64,000 nt of DNA from Bolinopsis microptera (taxonomy: Eukaryota; Ctenophora; Tentaculata; Lobata; Bolinopsidae). Below, one piece after another: positions 42,387 through 53,637 of this stretch. The notes below the pieces were generated by a model. It had not been told where the DNA came from. It searched no databases and worked only from the letters and a program-made list of their open reading frames with translations. Within the stretch, counting starts at the first letter, position 1. The number at the start of each line of letters is the position of its first letter. Both the position numbers and the translations under genes were made by a program. The stretch lies in NCBI RefSeq assembly GCF_026151205.1, contig NC_087081.1:17964859-18028858 (forward strand). Direction: 5' to 3'.

Positions 42387-42553
42387 TTGTAATTGTAAAT
42401 GAATGGGAAAAGCGATCTACCAATTTCATTCTCAGTATCATTTTGGCTTTGCAGACAGTTGTTCAAATTAATGTCATATCCTTTTGTTTGGGAAAGAGAG
42501 ACACTGGCAGCGGTCCACTCTACCCATGGTTATGGGTTTTGGTCTTTTTTTTA
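42387..42553. mobile_element. Right half of MITE family C
   Basis: Matches the right arm of the intact copies at 47704-48038 and 49051-49410, ending CCATGGTTATGGGTTTTGGTC. Pairs with the left half at 33418-33590. Confidence 0.75.
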
Positions 42554-42639
42554 TGTCAAGGTACGGAGGGTCAGCAACTCTCTCACCGTTCGGTATCTAC
42601 CGCTAAAGAAACAACACACATCAAATGGACGGTTTTTTG

Positions 42640-44286
42640 ATAGACCCTGAAATGACTCGTCCAGATCCAGTCATATCCTTAAATTTGAAATAACTCAATA
42701 GCTGAAATTTACTGATGACACTTTGTATAGTCTCCTCATTTCAGACTAGTGGTTAAAATGACTCGTCCAGATCCAGTTAAATCCTTAAATTTGAAATAAC
42801 TCAATAGCTGAAATTTATGATGATACTTTGTATGCTTGACCTCCAGTCCGCCAATTTTGAGATTCATAAAAATCGATTATGTTCAAAAGGTGTAGAATTA
42901 GATGGCGGTCAACATGGTGGTAACGATTTTTTGATAGACCTTAAAATGACTCGTCCAGATCCAGTCATATCCTTAAATTTGAAATAACTCAATAGCTGAA
43001 ATTTACTGATGACACTTTGTATGCTTGACCCCTAGTTCGGTATTTTTGAGACTCATAAAAATCGAGCATGTTTAAAAGGTGCAGAATTAAATGGCGGTCC
43101 AAACGGTCGTAACGATTTTTTGATAGACCCTAAAATGATTCGTCCAGATCCAGTCATATCCTTAAATTTGAAATAACTCAATAGCTGAAATTTACTGATG
43201 ACACTTTGTATGCTTGACCTCCAGAGTCCAGTCCGCCAATTTTGAGATTCATAAAAATCGATTATGTTCAAAAGGTGTAGAATTAAATGGCGGTCAACAT
43301 GGTGGTAACGATTTTTTGATAGACCTTAAAATGACTCGTCCAGATCCAGTTAAATCCTTAAATTTGAAATAACTCAATAGCTGAAATTTATGATGATACT
43401 TTGTATGCTTGACCTCCAGTCCGCCAATTTTGAGATTCATAAAAATCGATTATTTTCAAAAGGTGTAGAATTAGATGGCGGTCAACATGGTGGTAACGAT
43501 TTTTTGATAGACCTTAAAATGACTCGTCCAGATCCAGTCATATCCTTAAATTTGAAATAACTCAATAGCTGAAATTTACTGATGACACTTTGTATGCTTG
43601 ACCCACAGTCCGCCAATTTTGAGATTCATAAAAATCGATTATGTTCAAAAGGTGTAAAATTAAATGGCGGTCAACATGGTGGTATCGATTTTTTGATAGA
43701 TCTTAAAATGACTCGTCCAGATCCAGTTAAATCCTTAAATTTGAAATAACTCAATAGCTGAAATTTATGATGATACTTTGTATGCTTGACCTCCAGTCCG
43801 CCAATTTTGAGATTCATAAAAATCGATTATTTTCAAAAGGTGTAGAATTAGATGGCGGTCAACATGGTGGTAACGATTTTTTGATAGACCTTAAAATGAC
43901 TCGTCCAGATCCAGTCATATCCTTAAATTTGAAATAACTCAATAGCTGAAATTTACTGATGACACTTTGTATGCTTGACCCACAGTCCGCCAATTTTGAG
44001 ATTCATAAAAATCGATTATGTTCAAAAGGTGTAAAATTAAATGGCGGTCAACATGGTGGTATCGATTTTTTGATAGATCTTAAAATGACTCGTCCAGATC
44101 CAGTTAAATCCTTAAATTTCAAATAACTCAATAGCTGAAATTTATGATGACACTTTGTATGCTTGCCCTCCAGTCCGCCAATTTTGAGATTCATAAAAAT
44201 CGATTATGTTCAAAAGGTGTAGAATTAAATGGCGGTCAACATGGTGGTAACGATTTTTTGATAGACCTTAAAATGACTCGTCCAGA
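42640..44286. repeat. ~190-bp satellite with dimeric higher-order structure
   Basis: About nine units containing AAAATGACTCGTCCAGATCC, TTAAATTTGAAATAACTC, GAGATTCATAAAAATCGATT and AATGGCGGTCAACATGGTGG. Two unit types alternate over most of the array: one has CAGTCATATCC with ACTGATGACAC, the other CAGTTAAATCC with ATGATGATAC. The effective period is about 377 bp. Two more units lie at 53277-53637. Confidence 0.93.
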
Positions 44287-46648
44287 TCCTGCTGAATAGA
44301 GGCGCCACTTAAAACGTAAACAAATGTGTTTCACCTCTTTAACCTGCTGAATAGAGGCGCCACTTAAAACGTAAACAAATGTGTTTCACCTCTTTAACCT
44401 GCTGAATAGAGGCGCCACTTAAAACGTAAACAAATGTGTTTCACCTCTTTAACCTGCTGAATAGAGGTGCCACTTAAAACGTAAACAAATGTGTTTCACC
44501 ACTTTAACCTGCTGAATAGAGGCGCCACTTAAAACGTAAACAAATGTGTATCACCTCTTTAACCTGCTGAATAGAGGCGCCACTTAAAACGTAAACAAAT
44601 GTGTATCACCTCTTTAACCTGCTGAATAGAGGCGCCACTTAAAACGTAAACAAATGTGTTTCACCTCTTTAACCTGCTGAATAGAGGCGCCACTTAAAAC
44701 GTAAACAAATGTGTTTCACCTCTTTAACCTGCTGAATAGAGGTGCCACTTAAAACGTAAACAAATGTGTTTCACCACTTTAACCTGCTGAATAGAGGCGC
44801 CACTTAAAACGTAAACAAATGTGTTTCACCACTTTAACCTGCTGAATAGAGGCGCCACTTTAAACGTAAACAAATGTGTATCACCTCTTTAACCTGCTGA
44901 AAAGAGGCGCCACTTAAAACGTAAACAAATGTGTATCACCTCTTTAACCTGCTGAATAGAGGCGCCACTTAAAACGTAAACAAATGTGTATCACCTCTTT
45001 AACCTGCCGAATAGAGGCGCCACTTAAAACGTAAACAAATGTGCTTCACCTCTTTAACCTGCTGAATAGAGGCGCCACTTAAAACGTAAACAAATGTGTA
45101 TCACCTCTTTAACCTGCTGAATAGAGGCGCCACTTAAAACGTAAACAAATGTGTTTCACCTCTTTAACATGCTGAATAGAGGCGCCACTTAAAACGTAAA
45201 CAAATGTGTTTCACCTCTTTAACCTGCTGAATAGAGGTGCCACTTAAAACGTAAACAAATGTGTTTCACCACTTTAACCTGCTGAATAGAGGCGCCACTT
45301 AAAACGTAAACAAATGTGTATCACCTCTTTAACCTGCTGAATAGAGGCGCCACTTAAAACGTAAACAAATGTGTATCACCTCTTTAACCTGCTGAATAGA
45401 GGCGCCACTTAAAACGTAAACAAATGTGTATCACCTCTTTAACCTGCCGAATAGAGGCGCCACTTAAAACGTAAACAAATGTGTTTCACCTCTTTAACCT
45501 GCTGAATAGAGGCGCCACTTAAAACGTAAACAAATGTGTTTCACCTCTTTAACCTGCTGAATAGAGGTGCCACTTAAAACGTAAACAAATGTGTTTCACC
45601 ACTTTAACCTGCTGAATAGAGGCGCCACTTAAAACGTAAACAAATGTGTTTCACCACTTTAACCTGCTGAATAGAGGCGCCACTTTAAACGTAAACAAAT
45701 GTGTATCACCTCTTTAACCTGCTGAAAAGAGGCGCCACTTAAAACGTAAACAAATGTGTATCACCTCTTTAACCTGCTGAATAGAGGCGCCACTTAAAAC
45801 GTAAACAAATGTGTATCACCTCTTTAACCTGCCGAATAGAGGCGCCACTTAAAACGTAAACAAATGTGCTTCACCTCTTTAACCTGCTGAATAGAGGCGC
45901 CACTTAAAACGTAAACAAATGTGTATCACCTCTTTAACCTGCTGAATAGAGGCGCCACTTAAAACGTAAACAAATGTGTTTCACCTCTTTAACATGCTGA
46001 ATAGAGGCGCCACTTAAAACGTAAACAAATGTGTTTCACCTCTTTAACCTGCTGAATAGAGGTGCCACTTAAAACGTAAACAAATGTGTTTCACCACTTT
46101 AACCTGCTGAATAGAGGCGCCACTTAAAACGTAAACAAATGTGTATCACCTCTTTAACCTGCTGAATAGAGGCGCCACTTAAAACGTAAACAAATGTGTA
46201 TCACCTCTTTAACCTGCTGAATAGAGGCGCCACTTAAAACGTAAACAAATGTGTATCACCTCTTTAACCTGCCGAATAGAGGCGCCACTTAAAACGTAAA
46301 CAAATGTGCTTCACCTCTTTAACCTGCTGAATAGAGGCGCCACTTAAAACGTAAACAAATGTGTATCACCTCTTTAACCTGCTGAATAGAGGCGCCACTT
46401 AAAACGTAAACAAATGTGTTTCACCTCTTTAACCTGCCGAATAGAGGCGCCACTTAAAACGTAAACAAATGTGTATCACCTCTTTAACCTGCCGAATAGA
46501 GGCGCCACTTAAAACGTAAACAAATGTGCTTCACCTCTTTAACCTGCTGAATAGAGGCGCCACTTAAAACGTAAACAAATGTGTATCACCTCTTTAACCT
46601 GCTGAATAGAGGCGCCACTTAAAACGTAAACAAATGTGTTTCACCTCC
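44287..46648. repeat. 55-bp satellite, about 43 copies
   Basis: Unit: CCTGCTGAATAGAGGCGCC, ACTTAAAACGTAAACAAATG, TGTTTCACCTCTTTAA. Variants (GTGCC, CCGAAT, TATCACC, CACCACT, GCTTCACC, CTTTAAACGT) are not random: a 15-unit block of about 825 bp is repeated, with AAAGAGG at about 44899 and 45724. The array ends in TCACCTCCCCGCCAGTATCC and ACATCTAT, the terminus of the inverted-repeat element at 62760-63659. Confidence 0.95.
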
Positions 46649-46668
46649 CCGCCAGTATCCACATCTAT
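46649..46668. mobile_element. Transposon terminus at the end of the 55-bp satellite
   Basis: CCCGCCAGTATCCACATCTA at the right edge of the array is identical to the right end of the element at 62760-63659 (about 63639-63658). Confidence 0.85.
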
Positions 46669-47703
46669 ACAATACGTCAAAAAATCATATCAAAGAAACG
46701 TATCAAAGGGATCAAAGTCCATCATCAGTTAGTAACAGAGTAGAGATCAGAGCAGAACGAAGGAACATAATTGCTTGCGGGAATCTTTTTAGCGTGACCA
46801 TGTCAGTCGCCCAACTCACGTCTCACTTTGAACATTGGTAATTCTCATGGTGCTGTGCCTTGAATATATTCCTGTCCCGATTTTCTCGTGTTATATTAGT
46901 TAACATTTTCAATTCCCGAATTTTCCATCAACAGGGGTCGAACATAAACCATTGATTTAAAGCAACCGTCGCTCCTGTCTCTTGACATTGCTGATGATGA
47001 TCAGGAACACATGACGTATCATCACAACGATTATTGGTTAATGGTTATTCGAAATCGACCCGTTAAGAATACAATGTAGATGTGATGGTTGTTTCTGCGT
47101 ATTTGTTACTTGTTACTAATTAATTAATATGATCGAGATTTTGATTGGTAAAACATGGATTTTAAGGCATACGGAAGCATTGTTCAGTTCCGAAATCAAG
47201 TTTAATCGATTTCTCGTGCAATTTTAGGTGAGGAATGGTCATCAAAATAAGTTTATAACAAGGTCAATATTTTGGTACCTAAATTTCTAGCGTTTCTATA
47301 GAGGGTTATTGAATATAAACTACAGTACAGCTGTACACTTACATTCACAAGCATGCAAGCTCACCTGATCCAATGAGTGGGATCGGAAACGGAGAACAAG
47401 GGATCTGGTGAAGTGGTCTGCTTCTGAGGATATGAAGGATATGAAGAGCCGAAAACCAAGTCTACAGCAGGAGTTGGGGACGTAGGGACGCGTTGCGAAA
47501 GCCACCGTTTAGGCAGGCTTACAGTCGACGCCAACCAATAAGAAGAAGAACTCTGGATGTAGTGTAGGGTATAATTTAATGTTAACTCTAGATGTAAGGT
47601 ATATTGTATTCATGTTAAGTCTACTTCGAGATGTAAGAAACAAGCTAATGTTAACTCTAGATGTAAGACACTAGCTAATGTTAACTCTTATTGTTATTAG
47701 CTT
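46669..47703. other. Unclassified, with a possible retroelement 3' end and short repeats
   Basis: 46669-47310 holds nothing I recognise. 47320-47560 includes GACGCGTTGCGAAAGCCACC and CCAACCAATAAGAAGAAG, which looks like a retroelement 3' UTR with a short tail. 47575-47695 has several copies of a TTAACTCTAGATGTAAG-type repeat. Confidence 0.45.
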
Positions 47704-48038
47704 ATTTGACCAAAACCCATAATCATGGGTAGAGTGTACCGCTGCCAGTGTCTCTCTTTTCCAAACAAAAGGAAATGATATTAATTTGAATAACCGTCCG
47801 CAAATGCAAATTGATACCGAGAATGAAATCGGTCGCTCGCTTTTTCTAATCAATAAGCTTTATTACCAATTACAATTCGTAAGCCGTGATCGAATGGAAA
47901 AAGCGAGCGACCGATTTCATTCTCGGTATCAATTTGCATTTGCGGACGGTTATTCAAATTAATATCATTTCCTTTTGTTTGGAAAAGAGAGACACTGGCA
48001 GCGGTACACTCTACCCATGATTATGGGTTTTGGTCAAA
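47704..48038. mobile_element. MITE C, copy 1 (palindromic)
   Basis: Inverted arms of about 145 bp (TTGACCAAAACCCATAATC ... GATTATGGGTTTTGGTCAA) around a 40-bp loop containing ACAATTCGTAAGCCG. No ORF. Arms are nearly perfect complements, including GGTCGCTCGC/GCGAGCGACC. Confidence 0.88.
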
Positions 48039-50430
48039 TATCATCTCTTTTTGATTATAATGTCAGGATAATTTACAAAGCCGAAATGTAAACTCATAAC
48101 TTCATTAATATTTATATCAATAATTAGGAGGTAATTTCATCGATTTCGAAATTTTACCTGACTGAATATGGCACTTTTTACTCATTCAAGTTGGCATTAA
48201 ATTCATATATAATTCCATTTAAATATCGCGGGAAAGCAGAATTTATTCGAAATCACGAATGAGCAAAATTCTCACCTTTCGCACGTGCAAACTTTGAGCG
48301 GACGTTGCGTGCGCATACAATATTGAATCACCGTAAATCTTTGCATAGCAGTATTTTATATATAATTTAATAAGCATGCAAAGTTTCAGAAGATTTCATA
48401 TAGAACTTGGATCACAACGGGACTCCAAAGTTGATAAAAATGGTAAAAACAGCAATTTTCAGTAATTTTAGCAATTTTCTATCAATTTGGGCGTGTCCCC
48501 ACGTGTGCAACTTTTCGATTTTCAACTTTAAAACTAGCCTATAACACAATTTAGACCTTTAGGAAGCACAATCGAGCTCCACAACCCAAGGGATGGCCCA
48601 ACACCAGAGAATACTAATTCACAACTTTTGTATTTTTATAAAATTATTCTTCAAAAAAGCACTAACTTCAATAGCGAATATCTTTATGAAGGAGCAAGGT
48701 AGGAAAATTTTCCGGTAGATTTTCAGAATGCTTGAACAATTATCTAAGGTGAAAATATCCTCAGATTTTGAATAAAATTACTCCTTGATGGTTTAAAATC
48801 GATTTGAAAAGTTGTTATTTTGTTAAAAACCAAGTTTTAAAAACACTTAACTTGATGACGTCATCAAGTGATGATGATGACGTTAAATTACTTTTTAATA
48901 TAATGTAAACTGGAGTGTAAACGATTATCTTCAAGACCTGTGGTTCGAAATGGTTGTATCTTTTATACTTTTGAATCTACGGACACTTAAATGTAGGCTA
49001 TAATTGACTGCAAAAGCGTCTATATATATATATATATATAGTATATATATATTTTACCAAAACCCATAATCATGGGTAGAGTGGAGCGCTGCCAGTGTCT
49101 CTCTTTCCCAAACAAAAGGCAATGATATCAATTTGAATGACCGTTATCAAATGCAAAATGATACCGAGAATGAAATCGGTCGCTCGCTTTTCCCACTCAT
49201 TCATGGCTTACGAATTGTAATAAGTTTCGATTTATAACATGTAATCTATTTCAATTGTAAATGAATGGGAAAAGCGAGCGACCGATTTCATTCTCGGTAT
49301 CATTTTGCATTTGATAACGGTCATTCAAATTGATATCATTGCCTTTTGTTTGGGAAAGAGAGACACTGGCAGCGCTCCACTCTACCCATGATTATGGGTT
49401 TTGGTAAAATATCATCTCTTTTTTATTATAATGTCAGGGTACTTTACAAAGCCGAAATGTAAACTCATAACTTCATTAATATTAATAAGGAGGTTATTTC
49501 AACGATTTCGAAATTTTTCCTTTGAAAACATTTTCTTGTGTTTAGATAAGCATATCGGTCGATCACTGACTGAATATGCCACTTTATACTCATTGAAGTT
49601 GGCATTAAATTCATATATAATGACATTGAACTGTCGTGGCAAAGCAGAATTTGTTCAAAATCACGAATGAGCAAAATTTTAACCTTTCGCACGTGCAAAC
49701 CTTGAGCGGACGTTGCGTGCGCATCCAATATTGAATCACCGTAAATTTTTGCATGATGGTGTTTTATATATAGTTTGATAAGCATGCAAAGTTTCAAAGT
49801 ATTTTAAGAAGAACTGTAATCACAACGGCACTCCAAAGTTGACGGAAATTGGTGAAAACAGCAATTTTCAGTGATTTTAGCAATTTTCTATCAATTTGGG
49901 CGTGTCCCCACGTGTGCAACTTTTCGATTTTCAACTTTAAAACTAGCCTATGACACAATTTAGAGCTTTAGGAAGCAAAATTGAGCTCCACAACCCAAGG
50001 GATGGTGCAACACCAGAGAATACTAGAACGTAAAATTAGCGTTTTTATAAAATTATTCTTTAAAAAAGCACTAACTTCAATAGCGAATATCTTTATAAAG
50101 GAGCAAGCTAGAAAAACTTTCCGGTAGATTTTCAGAATGCTTAAACAATTATCTAACTTCAATACCCCCTCAAATTTTGAATAAAATTACTCCTTAATGG
50201 CGTAAAATCGATTTGAAAAATGATTACTTTGTGAAAAATCAAGTTTTAAAAATGGTTAACTTGATGACGTCATCAAGTGGTGATGATGACGTTGAATTAC
50301 TTTTTAACATAATGTAAACTAAAGTCTAAACAATTATCTTCAAGACCTGTGGTCCGAAATGGCTGTATCTTTTATACTTTAGAATCTACGGACACTTAAA
50401 TACAGGCTATAATTCACTGGCAAAGCGTCT
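48039..50430. repeat. Two ~1-kb tandem copies downstream of each MITE C copy
   Basis: 48039-49030 and 49411-50430 are clearly homologous (both start AATATCATCTCTTTTT, then TTTACAAAGCCGAAATGTAA; both contain GCGGACGTTGCGTGCGCAT and GATGACGTCATCAAG). Together with their MITE C copies they form a tandem duplication of about 1.36 kb. No gene is evident in either copy. Confidence 0.88.
49051..49410. mobile_element. MITE C, copy 2 (palindromic)
   Basis: Same family as 47704-48038, with ends TTTTACCAAAACCC and GGGTTTTGGTAAAA and inverted arms of about 150 bp. A TA microsatellite adjoins its left end (49020-49050). Confidence 0.88.
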
Positions 50431-50439
50431 ATCCCTGAA

Positions 50440-51690
50440 TATAAACGGATTTTAAACGGATTAAACATGAAATTACCAGAGAGAACACTAACGGACTCGT
50501 CTTGGCTATACAAGAATGAATAAATGAAAAAATGAATAAATAAAATTATCAAAACTGAATCATTTAAAAATAGTAAAATTTAACCGTTTACAATTTCACG
50601 AAAATAAAAGAAGATCGTCTATAATAATTTAAGGTAATCCAGTAAATAAAGTTCGAGTACTACATCTGTTTGCGAGGGTTAAGGGACGTTTTAGGAGGAT
50701 TACGTAGATTTGAGGAGTCTGTAAGGTACTTCCCGAACTCTTTTATATGGAGTGAGTTCATTATTGCTCCATATTCTTTTAGCATCAACAGGCTTTTGAG
50801 GTTGTCAGAGAGGTTGGACCTGAGTTGATGGTAGTAGGGGCACTCAGTTAGGACGTGGTCTTCGGTTTCTAGAATAGGAGTTTCAAAGAAGGGGAGCTCC
50901 TCTAAAAAACGTATGACATCCGTTTCTGAGGAGCAGCAGAAGCGACACGTTTTAAGAGCTGTGTTGAGTTGATCTTTGGTGTAGCGACCTTTTTCTATCC
51001 TAAGATCGTGACTGCTAGATCGGAGTTTAGCAATATTGACCCTTTTAAGCCGGCAGGGGAGCTTTAAATAGGGTTCTTCGCCAAACTCGAATTTAACCGC
51101 TGCGTAGAAAGACATTTTGGGCTGGTTGAGGAGATCTCTCTTCCAATGGTCAACAAATGTCTCATGTATGTACTCACAAGCGTCTAGGGTGGGTGATAAC
51201 TGCGGCTTGGAGACTGTACTCATCTTGGCAATAGTTGACCACGCATCATACCAGGTTAGATTCAGTAGCTTTTGCTCTTGAAAGGTGTGGTGCAAAAGAG
51301 TGTTCACGTTACCTTCTACCGCCAGGGATGCCCGATGGAAGTAAGCTAAACATTGGGGAATGACGGTAACTGTCCAGGGGGTTCTACCAGTGTCACCATA
51401 GCAGAAGTTGTTATTAGCTTTCTTGTGAACGCCTAGTATCCATTTGAGAATCTTCAGATGAGTTGTTTCGAGCGGATCTTTAGCTGCAGATTTAGGCAGG
51501 CTCACTTCTTCTTTTTTCGACAGGATAGCCTTTACGATGTTTGTTGATGAGAGCCAGACGGGACATGCATAGGTCGCTACAGGCTTTACTAGACTATCGA
51601 TGAGTTTAAGCATCGTGCTGGTAGTGAGCGCTTTCGTGTTGATAATTCGCCTCATTGAGAAGAATGAGCGTAGAGCTTTCTTCCTAAGTT
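50440..51690 (-). mobile_element. 5'-truncated non-LTR retrotransposon
   Basis: 3' fragment on the - strand containing the C-terminal part of an RT ORF and a 3' UTR reaching AATAAATGAAAAAATGAATA-type sequence near 50515-50545. The 5' break lies at a TATATG microsatellite (51695-51725). Confidence 0.75.
50660..51655 (-). pseudogene. C-terminal part of a non-LTR retrotransposon ORF2
   Basis: 331 residues open without a stop. Landmarks are MLKLIDSLVKPVATYACPVW (post-RT conserved region) and a C-terminal zinc-binding-like cluster, CRFCCSSETD and DHVLTECPYYHQLR. RT catalytic blocks are absent by truncation. The clade differs from the other elements in the window. The long intact frame suggests a young insertion. 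Confidence 0.82.
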
Positions 51691-51726
51691 CCTGAATATA
51701 TATATGTATATATATATGTATGTATA

Positions 51727-52690
51727 TATCACGACAATCTGTCGTAAAACAGGGGTTCTAGAAAACCAATTTCCCGATGCTCCTGAAACTTGAAACTTTT
51801 TTTACAGTCGATTAGGTCAACGTCTAGACGCCCTGCAAAGTTTCAGATCTCTAACTCAATTTTAACATGGTTTTTAAGGCACCTGAATATGGCGATTTCG
51901 GGTTTTTTACCGAATTTCGTATAACAGTGCTGGCGAGTATTTTATGCAAATTTTTTAAAAATCTCAACATAACTATTTCTTATTTCTGACATCTTTGACA
52001 TCAAATTAGAATATTTTGAACTAAAAATAAATCTGCTGAACGACTTCCGATGAGTCTTAATGCCTGAAAAACTCCTGCCGGAGGCGTCGGCCTTCGGCCG
52101 CCGCCTCCGGCCGGAGTGCACGCTTCGCGTGCACGAAAGAGGCTTCCGACGTGTACCAAAGGGGGTGTAAAGGGGGTATAATAGTAAAGGGGATAGAATA
52201 GTAAAGGGGGTACATAGTATACCCCCAATAAAGACACCGCTCGTGCTTGCCAGCACTGTGATACTTCACGACAATCTGTTGTAAAACAGGGGTTCCAGAA
52301 AACCCACTTCCCGATACTCCTGAAACATGAAATTTTTTTTACAGTCGATTTGGACAAGGTCTAGACGCCCTGCAAAGTTTCATATCTCTAACTCAATTTT
52401 AACATGGTTTTTAAGGCACCTGAATATGGCGATTTTGGGTTTTTTACCTAATTTCGTATAACATGCTGGCGCGTATTTTGCGCAAATTTCTTAAAAACCT
52501 CCACATAACTATTTCTTATTCCTGTCATCTTTAACATTGAATTAGAATGTTTTGAACTTAAAAATGCCTGCTGAACTACTTTCGATGAGTCTTAATGCCT
52601 GGAAAACAATTTAGGGGATATACTAGTATAGGGGGTAAATAGTATTGTGAATATAAGGGCGACGGTAATGCTTGCCAGCATTGTGATAAT
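51727..52690. repeat. Tandem duplication of a ~500-bp unit with GC-rich hairpins
   Basis: ATCACGACAATCTGTCGTAAAACAGG at 51727 recurs at about 52266 (CACGACAATCTGTTG), and both copies end near GCTTGCCAGCA[C/T]TGTGATA. The first copy additionally contains a compact GC-rich hairpin block at 52074-52140. Confidence 0.85.
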
Positions 52691-53276
52691 AACACATATG
52701 ACATTCAAGTGCATTTTTAAGCAATTTGCCCTGAAGTATGATAATTATAACCAGTTTTATCGTGTTCGCCGTCCTCGAAAACATAGGGTTACATGATTTT
52801 CACTTCGATTTTCATCAACAAATTATAATCCTTATATTTTCAAATCTCTGCTCTGGCCCAGCTCCATGCTGGGTTTCAGAAGGTGATATCATGCTGCGAT
52901 AATTGCGCAGCCCCTCTAATTGGATCCAATTACACTCAATACACTATATTATTCCATATAAGGCCTGATCAAGTAGCTTGAGCTCGGAGAACAAGCTCTG
53001 GTGACTTCATAGTCACGTGACCTCAGGCTCATAATCGGGTAAACCTCAGACCTAATCAATTGGGTTCTGGCCTGGTCAGCCCCGTGTCACCCGATCTTGA
53101 GGTGACGAACGACACCTCGTTGACCCAATCAATGTCTGGAAGGCTGCAAATTTTCACATGCCAAATCCCTAAGATTCATAAAGGGTTGTACGAGATGACG
53201 ATCCATAGAGGCCGCAGAATTATGAGGACTTCCAGATCCTGGTGGAACCTAAGCGATCCATGATATCACGACAGGC
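52691..53276. other. Unclassified repeat-like sequence
   Basis: An open frame at 53060-53263 ends in HRGRRIMRTSRSWWNLSDP, but no family is recognised. Possibly the 3' part of a transposable element. Confidence 0.35.
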
Positions 53277-53637
53277 CCTACCAAATCCAGTTAAATCCTT
53301 AAATTTGAAATAACTCAATAGCTGAAATTTATGATGACACTTTTTATGCTTGACCCCCAGACCGCCATTTTTGAGATTCATAAAAATCAATTGTTTCCAA
53401 AAGGTGTAGAATTAAATGGCGGTCAACATGGTGGTAACGATTTTTTAATAGACCTTAAAATGACTCGTCCAGATCCAGTTAAATCCTTAAATTTGAAATA
53501 ACTCAATAGCTGAAATTTATGATGACACTTTGTATGCTTGACCCCCAGACCGCCAATTTTGAGATTCATAAAAATCAATTGTTTCCAAAAGGTGTAGAAT
53601 TAAATGGCGGTCAACATGGTGGTAACGATTTTTTGAT
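53277..53637. repeat. Two dispersed units of the ~190-bp satellite
   Basis: Both units are of the CAGTTAAATCC type found at 42640-44286, with some private changes (AATCAATTGTTTCC). Confidence 0.9.
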
